A stretch of DNA of 64,000 bases from Dyella_A sp049445995 (GTDB taxonomy: Bacteria > Pseudomonadota > Gammaproteobacteria > Xanthomonadales > Rhodanobacteraceae): assembly GCF_049445995.1 (NCBI RefSeq), contig NZ_JBMSDZ010000003.1:124001-188000 (forward strand), written 5' to 3'. Below, piece by piece: positions 34,215 through 43,245 of this stretch. Position 1 is the stretch's first letter, and the number at the start of each line of letters is the position of its first letter. The position numbers were made by a program, and so were the translations under genes. The notes beneath the pieces are model-generated. The model was given only the letters and a program-made list of their open reading frames with translations. It did no database searches and had not been told where the DNA came from.

Positions 34215-35166
34215 ACACGGATCACCAGCGACTCGTGATCGCCGAAGTTGCGGTAGGCCAGGCGGAACATCAGGCGGTCGGCCAGCGAGTCCAGCTTCTG
34301 CCGTGTGCCGTACTGCGGTACGCAGGTGCCACCGCCGCAGGCGGCCGCGAACGAGGCCACTGGAATCGCGATCGGGCCGGTCAGCGTGGTGTTCGCCGAG
34401 TTGGCCCAGTCGACGTGTTGCCGTTGAACATGTTGAACGTCTCGTAGTACGCGTCCGGCCACACGCCCATCTTCGGGTAGTCAGGGAACACCGAGCCGTA
34501 CGGAAACGCATAGCGGTAGTACGCGCCGGTGGCATCGCTGGTGGCCGACACGGCCACGCACTCGTAGTACGGCGCGGCGGTGACCGCGAACTGCGAGATC
34601 ACCCAACGGCCGGCGGCCTTGTCGTAGACCACGATGGCGTCGCCGTCGTTGTCCGCCTCGCAGGGGCCGCCGAAGCCGGTCCACAGCGTATTGGTGGCCA
34701 CCGGGCCGTAGGTCACCGACCTGGTGGTCTTGTCGAACACGGCGAACGCCGAGTTGACGATCTGCACGTACTGCGTGGCGCCGACCGCGCCATTGGTATC
34801 CGGCGGCGCGCTGTTGACGGTGAACGTGCCCTGCGGGCCGCTGAAGCCCTGGCCGACACCGTCGAAGCCGGCGCCCACCGCTGGGGCGAAGCTGCCGGTG
34901 CTGCTGGTCTGCAAGGCACCGTCGGTGGGCGTGCCCGGGCCGTCCAGCCAGGGCAGCGGCCGGGCCGGATGCTGCCCGCTCTTGGAGAAATCGTCCGGAC
35001 GCGGCATCACGCCGCGCAGCGAGTGAAGCGTGTCGTGCTGCACCGAGGCGGCCACTTCGGCACCCGACAGGGTGGCGGTGGCCGCGTATGCGTTCAGGCA
35101 GGTCATGCCGGCGAGCGCGCACAGGGCGGTACCCAAGCCCGGCAGGTTTGGTTTGAGCGTTGTCAT
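34215..35166 (-). pseudogene. Decayed secreted repeat-type protein (internal deletion, frameshift, lost C-terminus)
   Basis: The ATG at 35166 has a good GGAGGGG site and begins a signal peptide (TALCALAGMTCLNAYAA). The first frame is coherent to about 34420 (FDKTTRSVTYGPV, GPCEADNDGDAIVVYDKAAGRW, YYETFNMFNGNT). Coherent sequence then resumes in another frame (HVDWANSANTTLTGPI, CVPQYGTRQKLDSLADRLMF, YRNFGDHESLVI). In relatives as I recall them, a stretch lies between these blocks and the protein continues far past DHESLVI, so this copy has lost both. The remains end at the mazG stop. The intact family is a secreted protein of unknown role in Xanthomonadales and related bacteria. Confidence 0.75.
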
Positions 35167-35398
35167 TGGAACCCCTCCGAGAAAGACAGTTCGACTTTCT
35201 GAGCCGGCCGGGCATGCTGCAGCGGCGGCAGGGTGCTCGCCACCGCCATCCCCTGGCCGGTGCGATCTTCCGTCCCGCAACGATCCTGTCACGGCTCCCC
35301 ACGAAAGGCGATCGAGCATCGGTGCGGGAATCTTTCGCGAGTCTTTCGGCGCCGGTGCCGGGCTGTGCGCGCCGTCACGGATGCGCAATATGGTGCGG

Positions 35399-37807
35399 TC
35401 AGCGCGCGGGAACCAGGGTCATCGCGTGCGTCGCAGCGCCGGGCAACAGGGGCGTGGGCCGGCCTTGCACCCAGTCCTCGTGGCCGACGCCGAAGAACGG
35501 TGAGAGCGGGTTGTCGCTCTGTCCGCCGGGCATGTGGAAGATGCCGTGGTCTTCGTGGCCGGGCGACACGTCCAGCCGCTCGGACGCACCAAAGCCCGGC
35601 GCGGCCACGCGCGGCAGGTTGCCGTCGCCCGGCAGCGGCTGGTCCGGCATGTCGATGAAGCGCGCCAGCCAGCCGGGCAGGGCGCGCGCCAGCGGATGGT
35701 TTACCGCGGCGCGGTTGCGCTCGCCCCAGGTGCGCGCGGCGAGGCCGCCGGGTTCCTTCCCGAGCTCGTCGACCACCTGCTTCGCCGCGGCGAGCAGCAG
35801 CGCGTGCCAGTCGGCGTAGGCCGGATCGAGCAGGTGCTTCGGCTGCTGGTGCACCAGCGTCCACACTGCCGCTTCCGGATCGCCCAGCCCGGGCCAGCTG
35901 AAGTCGGCGAAGCGCGCCTGCACGCGCGCCGCGAACGGCGCCAGCACGGCGGCGTGCACCCGCTCGCGGAAGGCGCGCACCAGGCGGTAGTCCACGCTGT
36001 CCACCGCGGCGCGGCCGCGCCAGCTGCGGGTGAGGTCGCGCAGCTGCACGAGCTGGGGATCGGTGCTGCCGGCCAGCGTCTGTTGCAGCAGCTGCTGCCA
36101 GCGGGTCAGCAGCACCGCGCGGGTGTCGAGCTGGATGTCGAGCAGGTCGGCCGGGGAGAAGCGCGCGCGCATGCGCAGGTCGTCGCGGATGGTCTGCGCG
36201 CGGGCGCCCAGATCGTGCCCGCCGTTGCCCAGCAGCGCCAGGGCGGCGCCGTCGACGGTGCGGTTGTTGGCGGTCCACAGCCGGCCATCGGCGGGATTCT
36301 CGATGCGCGGGTACTGCGCCGCGCTGGCCCAGCCGACCCAGCCGGTATCCGGGCGCGACCAGTCGGCCGGCACCAGCGGATCGATGCCCCGGCGCAGCGG
36401 GATGCTGTTGCTGGCGACGGTCCAGCCGATGTGCCCGGCGCGGTCGGCGACGAGCAGATTCTGCGCCGGCATGCCCAGCGTGGGCGCGAGGTCGAGCGCG
36501 TGCGCCATGTCGGGCGCGCGTTCGAGCTGCATCAGGGCGAGGTTGTAGCCGCGCGGGCGATCGCCGGTCCACGCCAGCGCCAGCGGCGTGCCGTCGGTGT
36601 CGCTGGCGAGGATCGGACCCCAGCGCGTGTCCTGTACCGTCATCACGTGGTCGGGCGCACCTTTCACGTGGATCGTCTCGTGGTGCGTGGCGATCGCCTG
36701 CCAGCCGTCCGGCGTGCGGTAGTGCGTGGCGTCCACCGGATCGCGCCGCACGCGCACCCAATCGGCCCAGTCGCCGTAGCTGTTGGTGAAGCCCCAGGCG
36801 ACCTGCCCGTTGGAGCCGACCACCAGCGCCGGCGTGCCGGGCAGGGTGACGCCGCTGGCGTCGCGCAGGCCGTGCGGCGCGCTGGCATCCGGATAGCGCA
36901 GGCGGGCGCGGAACCACAGGTTCGGCACGCGCAGGCCCAGGTGCATGTCGTTGGCCAGCAGCGCCGCGCCGCTGCCGGTGAGTGCGCCGGCGACCGCGAA
37001 GCTGTTGCTGCCGGGGCGGGCATCGTCCAGCGCGGGCGCCAGCACGGCGGCCAGATCGTGGCCCTTCGCGGACGCGCCGCGGCGCAGGTCGAAGGTGGCC
37101 GCGCCCGGCACCACCGGCACGCGCGACAGTGCGCCGGCGAGCGGCGCCTCCCAGTCCGGATCGGGCGCGAGCAGGAAATCCACCACCGGCCGCGGCAGCG
37201 CGGCGCGCATCTGCGCGATGCGCAGCTCGCGCGTGTTGCGGCCGTCGCCGTTGAGATCCAGGTACATCGCGGCGATCACCAGCAGGCTGTCTTCCGACCG
37301 CCACGGCTGCGGCCGCGTGCCGAGCAGGAAGTACTCCCACGGACGCACGGCGAGATCGGCCAGCCCGGCATTGACGCCGTCGCGGTAGCGGTCGAGCGTG
37401 CGGCGCTGATCGGCCGGCAGCTGCGCATAGGCCTGCGCGACCACCGCGCGCAGGCGCAGGCGGCGATGCGCGATGTCGGTCGGCAGCGCCGCCTTGCCGA
37501 CCAGCGCGGCCAGCTCGCCGGCCGGCAGCCGGCGCATCAGGTCCATCGAGAAATAGCGCTCCTGCGCGTGCACGTAGCCCAGCGCGTAGCTGAGATCGTC
37601 GCGCGTGCGGCCTTCCAGCGTGGCCGTGCCCAGCGCATCGCGGGTGATGCTGACCGGGGCGCTCAACCCGGGCGCGGCCACCTCGCCATCCAGCACGGCG
37701 CGACCGCGCGCCAGCAGCACCCACACGCCGATGCCGGCGGCGAGCACCAGCAGGGCGACAGCACCAAGGACGCGGCGCACCCAGCGCCCGAGCTTCGCGT
37801 GCCTCAT
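35399..37807 (-). CDS. Penicillin acylase family protein (Ntn hydrolase)
   Basis: An 802-residue secreted or membrane-anchored amidase precursor. Residues about 13-34 form a signal-anchor helix. The first part (SITRDALGTATLEG; ALGYVHAQERYFSMDLMRR) is the alpha chain. The autocatalytic N-terminal nucleophile of the beta chain is Ser267 in GSNSFAVAG. Further family motifs are NDMHLGLRVPNLWF, GFTNSYGDWADW and TANNRTVDG. Relatives hydrolyse beta-lactam or acyl-homoserine lactone amides; the substrate is unknown. It overlaps the gene before it by four bases (37804-37807), so the two are co-expressed. Confidence 0.9.
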   Translation of the reverse strand: MRHAKLGRWVRRVLGAVALLVLAAGIGVWVLLARGRAVLDGEVAAPGLSAPVSITRDALGTATLEGRTRDDLSYALGYVHAQERYFSMDLMRRLPAGELAALVGKAALPTDIAHRRLRLRAVVAQAYAQLPADQRRTLDRYRDGVNAGLADLAVRPWEYFLLGTRPQPWRSEDSLLVIAAMYLDLNGDGRNTRELRIAQMRAALPRPVVDFLLAPDPDWEAPLAGALSRVPVVPGAATFDLRRGASAKGHDLAAVLAPALDDARPGSNSFAVAGALTGSGAALLANDMHLGLRVPNLWFRARLRYPDASAPHGLRDASGVTLPGTPALVVGSNGQVAWGFTNSYGDWADWVRVRRDPVDATHYRTPDGWQAIATHHETIHVKGAPDHVMTVQDTRWGPILASDTDGTPLALAWTGDRPRGYNLALMQLERAPDMAHALDLAPTLGMPAQNLLVADRAGHIGWTVASNSIPLRRGIDPLVPADWSRPDTGWVGWASAAQYPRIENPADGRLWTANNRTVDGAALALLGNGGHDLGARAQTIRDDLRMRARFSPADLLDIQLDTRAVLLTRWQQLLQQTLAGSTDPQLVQLRDLTRSWRGRAAVDSVDYRLVRAFRERVHAAVLAPFAARVQARFADFSWPGLGDPEAAVWTLVHQQPKHLLDPAYADWHALLLAAAKQVVDELGKEPGGLAARTWGERNRAAVNHPLARALPGWLARFIDMPDQPLPGDGNLPRVAAPGFGASERLDVSPGHEDHGIFHMPGGQSDNPLSPFFGVGHEDWVQGRPTPLLPGAATHAMTLVPAR

Positions 37808-38613
37808 GAATCGCCGAACACCGCGAAGATGCCCGCATACGGCTTGAGCATGAACGAGGGCGCGCCGCTGTAGCCTTCGCCGTCCACGTAGAACTGCGAG
37901 ATCGAGCCGTCCAGGTACAGCGCGTCGCGGCAGCCCAGGCCGTCGCGGAACAGCCGTGCGAAGGTGTGGAAGTTCACCGGCGTCTCGCTCACCGCGAACA
38001 CCACGCGGGTGGGCGAGGTCGCGCACACGCCGCTGCGCCATTTCAGGCTGGCCGAGTCGTCGACGAACTGCGCGTTGAGCTGGCCGTCGATCACCAGCAT
38101 CGGGCCGGACTGCGTGGCCAGCGCCGCCGGCCGGCGGTCGGCCCTGAACGCCTCGGTGGTGCGCACCGCGGCGCGGCCGTCGGCATACACCGCGAACACG
38201 CCGTTGGGCTGCAGCGAGAAATTTCCCGCCGCCGGATTGCCGCGCGCGCGGTTCAGCGGCACCAGCGTGTGGCCGCCCTCGACGTACAGGCCCAGCGGTG
38301 CCCCGCGGTGGTCGTAGATGCCGGCGTTGGCGGCGAACAGCAGCCGTTTGCCGTGGCGCGTGCCCCATTGCTGCAGGACGTCGATGCTGCCGTAGGGCCG
38401 GCCGTCGTCCGGATTGCGCCAGTGCAGGCTCAGGTGCTGACGGGTGAGGTCGATGCTGACCACGTGGAAACGCTGGCCGTCGAACTCGCGCTCGTCGCTG
38501 TCCAGCGCGCTGGCACGCGAGGCGCAGCCGGCCAGCGTGGCGAGCAGCAGCACAGCGCCGAGCAGCGGGCGCCAGCGGGAAAGCGTCGAAACCGGTGCGG
38601 ACGATACGGGCAT
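37804..38613 (-). CDS. Phosphodiester glycosidase-family lipoprotein (NAGPA/DUF2233)
   Basis: A 269-residue predicted lipoprotein. The lipobox LAGC puts the lipidated cysteine at residue 30. The mature domain has GKRLLFAANAGIYDHRGAPLGLYVEGG, NFSLQPNGVFAVYADG, SGPMLVIDGQLN and RDALYLDGSISQFYV, which fit the phosphodiester glycosidase (NAGPA) fold. Relatives uncover sugar-phosphodiesters or act on cell-wall glycans; the substrate here is unknown. The start was moved to the ATG at 38613, which begins a normal signal peptide. It overlaps the acylase-family gene by four bases. Confidence 0.82.
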   Translation of the reverse strand: MPVSSAPVSTLSRWRPLLGAVLLLATLAGCASRASALDSDEREFDGQRFHVVSIDLTRQHLSLHWRNPDDGRPYGSIDVLQQWGTRHGKRLLFAANAGIYDHRGAPLGLYVEGGHTLVPLNRARGNPAAGNFSLQPNGVFAVYADGRAAVRTTEAFRADRRPAALATQSGPMLVIDGQLNAQFVDDSASLKWRSGVCATSPTRVVFAVSETPVNFHTFARLFRDGLGCRDALYLDGSISQFYVDGEGYSGAPSFMLKPYAGIFAVFGDS

Positions 38614-38719
38614 CCGTCGATGGTCGCCGGGCAACGCGGTGTGACGCAAGCGCGGTCGTCGGCGCGGTCGGGCCGCTGCGGCCGTCGGCGCTACACTACG
38701 GGCTTTGCCGGCACCCGCC

Positions 38720-39208
38720 ATGCCTTACTGCCCCATCGTCGCCACGCTCGGTTACGTGCTTTCGCCCGATCGCCGCCGGGTGCTGATGATCCACCGCAAC
38801 GCGCGACCCGACGACCAGCACCTGGGCAAGTACAACGGCCTCGGCGGCAAGATGGAGCCGGGCGAGGACGCCGCGGGCTGCATGCGCCGCGAGATCCGCG
38901 AGGAGGCCGGCATCGAGTGCACCTCCATGCAACTGCGCGGCACGCTCAACTGGCCCGGCTTCGGCAAGCAGGGCGAGGACTGGCTAGGTTTCATCTTTGT
39001 CATCGACGGCTTCGAAGGCACGCCGCTGCAGGCCAATCCGGAAGGCACGCTGGAGTGGGTCGAGCGCGATCGGCTGATGGAACTGCCGATGTGGGAAGGC
39101 GACCGCCATTTCCTGCCGCTGGTGTTCGACGACGATCCGCGGCCGTTCCACGGCGTGATGCCCTACCAGGGCGGCCGCATGCAGTCGTGGTCGTACAGCC
39201 GGCTGTGA
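38720..39208 (+). CDS. NUDIX hydrolase (MutT / 8-oxo-dGTP diphosphatase-like)
   Basis: A 162-residue NUDIX protein. The NUDIX box is GKMEPGEDAAGCMRREIREE, continuing AGI, at about residues 41-63. The opening ATLGYVLSPDRRRVLMIHRN and HLGKYNGLGGKMEPGED place it with 8-oxo-dGTP diphosphatase-like members, which cleanse oxidised nucleotides. The ATG at 38720 is preferred to an in-frame TTG at 38705. It stands alone, divergent from the lipoprotein gene. Confidence 0.88.
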   Translation: MPYCPIVATLGYVLSPDRRRVLMIHRNARPDDQHLGKYNGLGGKMEPGEDAAGCMRREIREEAGIECTSMQLRGTLNWPGFGKQGEDWLGFIFVIDGFEGTPLQANPEGTLEWVERDRLMELPMWEGDRHFLPLVFDDDPRPFHGVMPYQGGRMQSWSYSRL

Positions 39209-39268
39209 GCGAGGCGGCGAAGCAAGCCGGCTACTCGGCGGCGGGTGGGGGTGACGGGCGTCCGTCGG

Positions 39269-39715
39269 TCAGCGTCCGAAGCGGCGGCCGTCGCGGTCGA
39301 AATGCCCCTGGCCGGCGCCGATCGAAATGCTCATGCCGCCGGTGGGGTGATCGCAGTCGCCGAAGGCCTTGCTGAGGTTGACCGTGCCGGTCTGGTAATT
39401 GCCGCTGACGTGGTTCCCAGCGACCACGCCCATGCCCACGCTGCCGTGCACTTGGGTGTCGTTGTAGGTGGCGTCGTCGCAGTGGTCCGCGGTGTCCGCC
39501 TCGGCGGCGAGGCCTGCATCGGTGCTGCCGCTGGTGTCGCCGTAGTAGACGCCGGGCGCGGTGCTCGCAGTGGCAGGTTTGGCGGCGCGGCTGCTTGCCG
39601 CGGGCGCGGCCGATGGCGGCAGCTTGAGGTTGAGCGGCGGCGAGGCCGTCTGCGCCGCGGCGGGGAGTGCGAGCAGGCTCGCGACGAAGATGGGGAGAAG
39701 AGGGGACGCTTTCAT
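39269..39715 (-). CDS. Small secreted protein, unrecognised
   Basis: A 148-residue protein. Residues 1 to about 22 are a Sec signal peptide (LLPIFVASLLALPAAAQ). An Ala/Pro/Ser-rich stretch follows, then a compact part with two cysteines (DHCDDATYND and FGDCDHPTGG) that could form a disulfide, and Gly-rich beta-like segments (HGSVGMGVVAGNHVSGNYQTG). The ATG at 39715 has GGAGCACAC upstream. The frame stays open back through a repeat to 39901, which I discount. I do not recognise the family; it looks like an envelope or exported protein. Confidence 0.7.
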   Translation of the reverse strand: MKASPLLPIFVASLLALPAAAQTASPPLNLKLPPSAAPAASSRAAKPATASTAPGVYYGDTSGSTDAGLAAEADTADHCDDATYNDTQVHGSVGMGVVAGNHVSGNYQTGTVNLSKAFGDCDHPTGGMSISIGAGQGHFDRDGRRFGR

Positions 39716-39816
39716 GTGTGCTCCGGATCGTTGTCCTGCCAACGCACGAGCACGTGTCGACGTGGACATGGCCATTGGAACCGTACCGCCGTGACAAGTT
39801 CCGACTCGCCATGGCG

Positions 39817-39925
39817 GTAGGAGCGCACCCCTCGATCGAGTCGAGGGCAGGCTCTGTGCGCGAATGCCTTTGGCTTTGATATCGATCAGGAGTAAAGGCA
39901 TTCGCGCACAGGGTGCGCTCCTACC
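39817..39925. repeat. Paired inverted REP element (copy 3 of 3, left arm interrupted)
   Basis: The right arm matches the other copies and ends GCGCTCCTACC. The left arm begins GGTAGGAGCGCACCC but is then interrupted by 24 bases (39831-39854) before resuming TGTGCGCGAATGCC. The insert, with the preceding CCC, makes a small palindrome CCCTCGA/TCGAGGG. The spacer (TTTGGCTTTGATATCGATCAG and on) resembles those of copies 1 and 2. It lies between the small secreted gene and the parC stop. Confidence 0.85.
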
Positions 39926-39935
39926 GGGTTCCCGT

Positions 39936-42173
39936 TCAGCCCGACGTCTCGATCCGCTCCACCCGGCGCAGCCCGCGTGGCAGCACGCCGCCGCGGCTGG
40001 CGCGGTTGCCGCCGTATTCGACCAGGTCGGCCCACTTCAGCGTGAGCTTGCGCTGACCGGCGTACAGGATGACCTCGCCCTTGCCTTCGGCGACCACGGC
40101 CACGCCGGCCACGCGTTCGCCCTCGGCCAACTGCTTCTTCGGAATCTCGATCAGCTTGTTGCCCTTGCCCTTGTCGAGCTCCGGCAGCTCGGCCACCGAG
40201 AACATCAGCAGGTGGCCTTCGCTGGTGACCACCACGATGCGGTCGCGCGCGGGATCGGCGCTGGCCTGCGGCGCCAGCACCTTCGCGCCGTCGCTGAGGC
40301 TGATGATCTGCTTGCCGGCCTTGTTGCGTCCGGTGAGCGATTCGAAGCGGGTGACGAAGCCGTAGCCGAAGTCGGTGGCGAGGATCAGCCGGGTGTCGTT
40401 GTCGCCGGCCGCGAGCGCGTCGAAGCTGGCGCCGGCCGGCGGGGTGAAGCGGCCGGTCAGCGGTTCGCCGTTGCCGCGTGCCGAGGGCAGCGTGTGCGCC
40501 GGGGTGGAATAGCTGCGGCCGGTGGAGTCGATCACCGCGATTTGCTGCGTGGTGCGCGCCTTCACCGCGGCGAGCAGGCCGTCGCCCTCGCGGTAGTTGA
40601 GGCCTTCGGCGTCCACGTCGTGGCCCTTGCCGGCGCGGATCCAGCCCTTCTGGCTGAGCACCACGGTGACCGGCTCGCTGGCCACCAGCGCGCTCTCGTC
40701 CAGCGCCTGCGCCACTTCGCGCTGCACCAGCGGCGAGCGGCGCGCGTCGCCGTACTTCTCGGCGTCGGCGCGCAGCTCGTCCTTGATCAGGCCCTTGAGC
40801 TTGGCCGGCGACTTCAGCAGCACGTTGATGCGCGCGCGCTCCTCTTCGAGCTGGCTGGCCTCGGCGGTGATCTTCATCTCCTCGAGCCGGGCCAGCTGGC
40901 GCAGCCTGGTTTCGAGGATGTAGTCGGTCTGCTCTTCGGACAGCCGGAATCGGCTCATCAGCACCGGCCTGGGCTCGTCCTCGGTGCGCACGATGCGGAT
41001 CACCTCGTCCAGGTTGAGGTAGGCGATGCGCAGGCCTTCCAGCAGGTGCAGGCGGCGCTCGACCTTGCCCAGGCGGTGCTCCAGGCGGCGGGTGACCGTG
41101 GCGGTGCGGAAGCTCAGCCACTCGGTGAGGATGCGCTTGAGATCCTTCACCTGCGGCCGGCCGTCCAGGCCGATCATGTTGAGGTTGACGCGGAAGCTCT
41201 TTTCCAGATCGGTGGTGGCGAACAGGTGCTGCATCATCTCGTCGGTGTCCACGCGGTTGGAGCGCAGCACGATCACCAGGCGGATCGGATTCTCGTGGTC
41301 GGACTCGTCGCGCAGGTCCTCGATCATCGGCAGCTTCTTGGCGCGCATCTGCGCGGCGATCTGCTCGAGGATCTTCGACGGGCTGACCTGGTGCGGCAGC
41401 GCGGTGATCACCACGTTGCCGTCTTCCACGCCGTACACCGCCCGCGCGCGCAGCGAGCCGCCGCCGGTGGTGTAGATCGCCTGCAGCTCCTTGCGCGGGG
41501 TGATGATCTCCGCCTCGGTCGGGTAGTCCGGGCCGAGCACGTGCTCGCACAGGTCGGCGACGCTCGCGTCCGGATCGTCCAGCAGGCGGATGCAGGCGCT
41601 CGCCACCTCGCGCAGGTTGTGCGGCGGGATGTCGGTGGCCATGCCCACGGCGATGCCCATCGAGCCGTTGAGCAGCACGTGCGGCACCCGCGCGGGCAAC
41701 CAGCTGGGCTCGTCCATGGTGCCGTCGAAGTTCGGCACCCAGTCCACCGTGCCGTGGCCCAGCTCGCCCAGCAGCGCCTCGGCGATCGGGCTGAGCTTGG
41801 ACTCGGTGTAGCGCATCGCCGCGAAGCTCTTGGGGTCGTCCGGCGAGCCGAAGTTGCCCTGGCCGTCCACCAGCGGATAGCGGTACGAGAACGGCTGCGC
41901 CATCAGCACCATCGCCTCGTAGCAGGAGCTATCGCCGTGCGGATGGAACTTGCCGATCACGTCGCCGATGGTGCGCGCCGACTTCTTCGGCTTGGCGCCG
42001 GCGGCCAGGCCCAGCTCGCTCATCGCGTAGATGATGCGCCGCTGCACCGGCTTCAGGCCGTCGCCGACGAAGGGCAGGGCGCGGTCCAGCACCACGTACA
42101 TGGAATAGTCGAGGTAGGCGCGCTCGGCGTATTCCTTCAGCGGGATCTGTTCGTAATTGGCTTGCAGGTTCAT
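39936..42173 (-). CDS. parC: DNA topoisomerase IV subunit A
   Basis: A 745-residue type IIA topoisomerase subunit that decatenates chromosomes with ParE. The quinolone-determining region reads HPHGDSSCYEAM, with Ser82 and Glu86 at the positions of E. coli Ser80 and Glu84, so the common resistance substitutions are absent. The active-site tyrosine region AAMRYTESKL and the C-terminal pinwheel repeats (SQKGWIRAGKGHD; TDFGYGFVTR; SEGHLLMFSV) are complete. The ATG at 42173 gives the standard N-terminus. parE is not in the window. Confidence 0.97.
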   Translation of the reverse strand: MNLQANYEQIPLKEYAERAYLDYSMYVVLDRALPFVGDGLKPVQRRIIYAMSELGLAAGAKPKKSARTIGDVIGKFHPHGDSSCYEAMVLMAQPFSYRYPLVDGQGNFGSPDDPKSFAAMRYTESKLSPIAEALLGELGHGTVDWVPNFDGTMDEPSWLPARVPHVLLNGSMGIAVGMATDIPPHNLREVASACIRLLDDPDASVADLCEHVLGPDYPTEAEIITPRKELQAIYTTGGGSLRARAVYGVEDGNVVITALPHQVSPSKILEQIAAQMRAKKLPMIEDLRDESDHENPIRLVIVLRSNRVDTDEMMQHLFATTDLEKSFRVNLNMIGLDGRPQVKDLKRILTEWLSFRTATVTRRLEHRLGKVERRLHLLEGLRIAYLNLDEVIRIVRTEDEPRPVLMSRFRLSEEQTDYILETRLRQLARLEEMKITAEASQLEEERARINVLLKSPAKLKGLIKDELRADAEKYGDARRSPLVQREVAQALDESALVASEPVTVVLSQKGWIRAGKGHDVDAEGLNYREGDGLLAAVKARTTQQIAVIDSTGRSYSTPAHTLPSARGNGEPLTGRFTPPAGASFDALAAGDNDTRLILATDFGYGFVTRFESLTGRNKAGKQIISLSDGAKVLAPQASADPARDRIVVVTSEGHLLMFSVAELPELDKGKGNKLIEIPKKQLAEGERVAGVAVVAEGKGEVILYAGQRKLTLKWADLVEYGGNRASRGGVLPRGLRRVERIETSG

Positions 42174-42361
42174 TTTTTTCGATCGATCGATAGGCGCGCC
42201 GGCGGCGCGGACAGCCGGTCGATGGTGCCAGAACGGGCCGGGGGGCGACAGCTTGTGCGGGGCAGGCTGCCGTGCCGCCGTCGCACGGGCTGCGCCGGCG
42301 ACGCTGGCCGGAGGCGGGGGCGCTCGGTATCGTGGCGGCCTTGCCCGTCGTGCCTCGATCC

Positions 42362-43135
42362 ATGCCGTCATCCCGCCTGCTCGGCCCTGCCGATCCCGCC
42401 CCGTTCACCGTGCATCGCGCCGGCGGCCGCTCGCCGTTCCTGCTCACCTGCGACCACGCCGGTCGCGCGGTGCCCGCCGCGCTGGGCGACCTCGGCGTGC
42501 CGGCGGCGGAGTGGGACCGCCACATCGCCTGGGACATCGGCGCGGCCGGCATGGCGCGGGTGATCGCCGAGGCGCTCGATGCCTGGCTGATCTGCCAGAC
42601 CTACTCGCGGCTGGTGATCGACTGCAACCGGCCGCTGGACGCGCCCGGTTCCATCGTCACGGTGAGCGAGCGCACCGAGGTGCCGGGCAACCGCGATCTT
42701 TCCGCCGAGGCGATCGCCGCCCGGCGCGGCGAGATCTTCCAGCCCTACCACCAGCGCACGGTGCAGGAACTGGACCGCCGCGCCGCCGCCGGCCAGCCGA
42801 CGATCCTGGTCACCGTGCACAGCTTCACGCCGGTGTTCATGGACGACACCCGCGCCTGGGAACTGGGCGTGCTGTACCAGCGCGACGCGCGGCTGGCGCG
42901 CCCGCTGCTGGAACTGATGCGCGCCGACGGCTGGTGCGTGGGCGACAACCGGCCCTACGCGGTGAGCGACGCCACCGACTATGCGATCCCCGTCCACGGC
43001 GAGCAGCGTGGCTTGCCGCACGTGGAGCTGGAGGTGCGCCAGGATCTGATCGCTGCGGCTGACGGCCAGCGCGCGTGGGGCGAGCGCATGGCCGGATGGC
43101 TGCTGCGCGCGGCGGAGCTTGCCGGGTTGCCGTAG
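42362..43135 (+). CDS. N-formylglutamate amidohydrolase family protein
   Basis: A 257-residue hydrolase of the HutG-like FGase family. The motifs FLLTCDHAGRAVP, HIAWDIGAAGMA, SRLVIDCNRP, VTVHSFTPVF and HGEQRGLPHVELEVRQDLI are typical and supply metal and substrate ligands. Family members deformylate N-formylglutamate, but no hut genes are nearby, so the substrate may differ. The ATG at 42362 starts the conserved region. The gene is divergent from parC. Confidence 0.85.
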   Translation: MPSSRLLGPADPAPFTVHRAGGRSPFLLTCDHAGRAVPAALGDLGVPAAEWDRHIAWDIGAAGMARVIAEALDAWLICQTYSRLVIDCNRPLDAPGSIVTVSERTEVPGNRDLSAEAIAARRGEIFQPYHQRTVQELDRRAAAGQPTILVTVHSFTPVFMDDTRAWELGVLYQRDARLARPLLELMRADGWCVGDNRPYAVSDATDYAIPVHGEQRGLPHVELEVRQDLIAAADGQRAWGERMAGWLLRAAELAGLP

Positions 43136-43172
43136 GCAAGCTGGTCGCTACTGGGCGTAACTGCGGCTCTTC

Positions 43173-43195
43173 GTGGGAGCGACTTCAGTCGCGAC
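43173..43195. repeat. Single REP of a second family (GTGGGAGCGACTTCAGTCGC)
   Basis: A 23-base element made of a GTGG head and a small hairpin (GCGAC / GTCGC, loop TTCA). It matches the widespread REP type GTGGGAGCGACTTCAGTCGCGA found in Pseudomonas and Xanthomonadales. It lies between the convergent amidohydrolase and TraB genes and is unrelated to the GCGCACCC-type repeats at 215, 33292 and 39817. Confidence 0.7.
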
Positions 43196-43245
43196 GGTGC
43201 AGGTCGATGGGGCTGTCGGGGCTGAAGCATTTTCTTCAACCTCCC

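Noticed and set aside
40600..42000. Quinolone-resistance substitutions in ParC
   Set aside because: Ser82 and Glu86 (E. coli Ser80 and Glu84) are the wild-type residues.
39864..42563. 899-codon plus-strand frame over parC
   Set aside because: Antisense shadow of parC; Ala/Arg/His-rich with no domain.
43173..43195. Terminator between the amidohydrolase and TraB genes
   Set aside because: The hairpin is short with no T-tract and matches a known REP sequence better.
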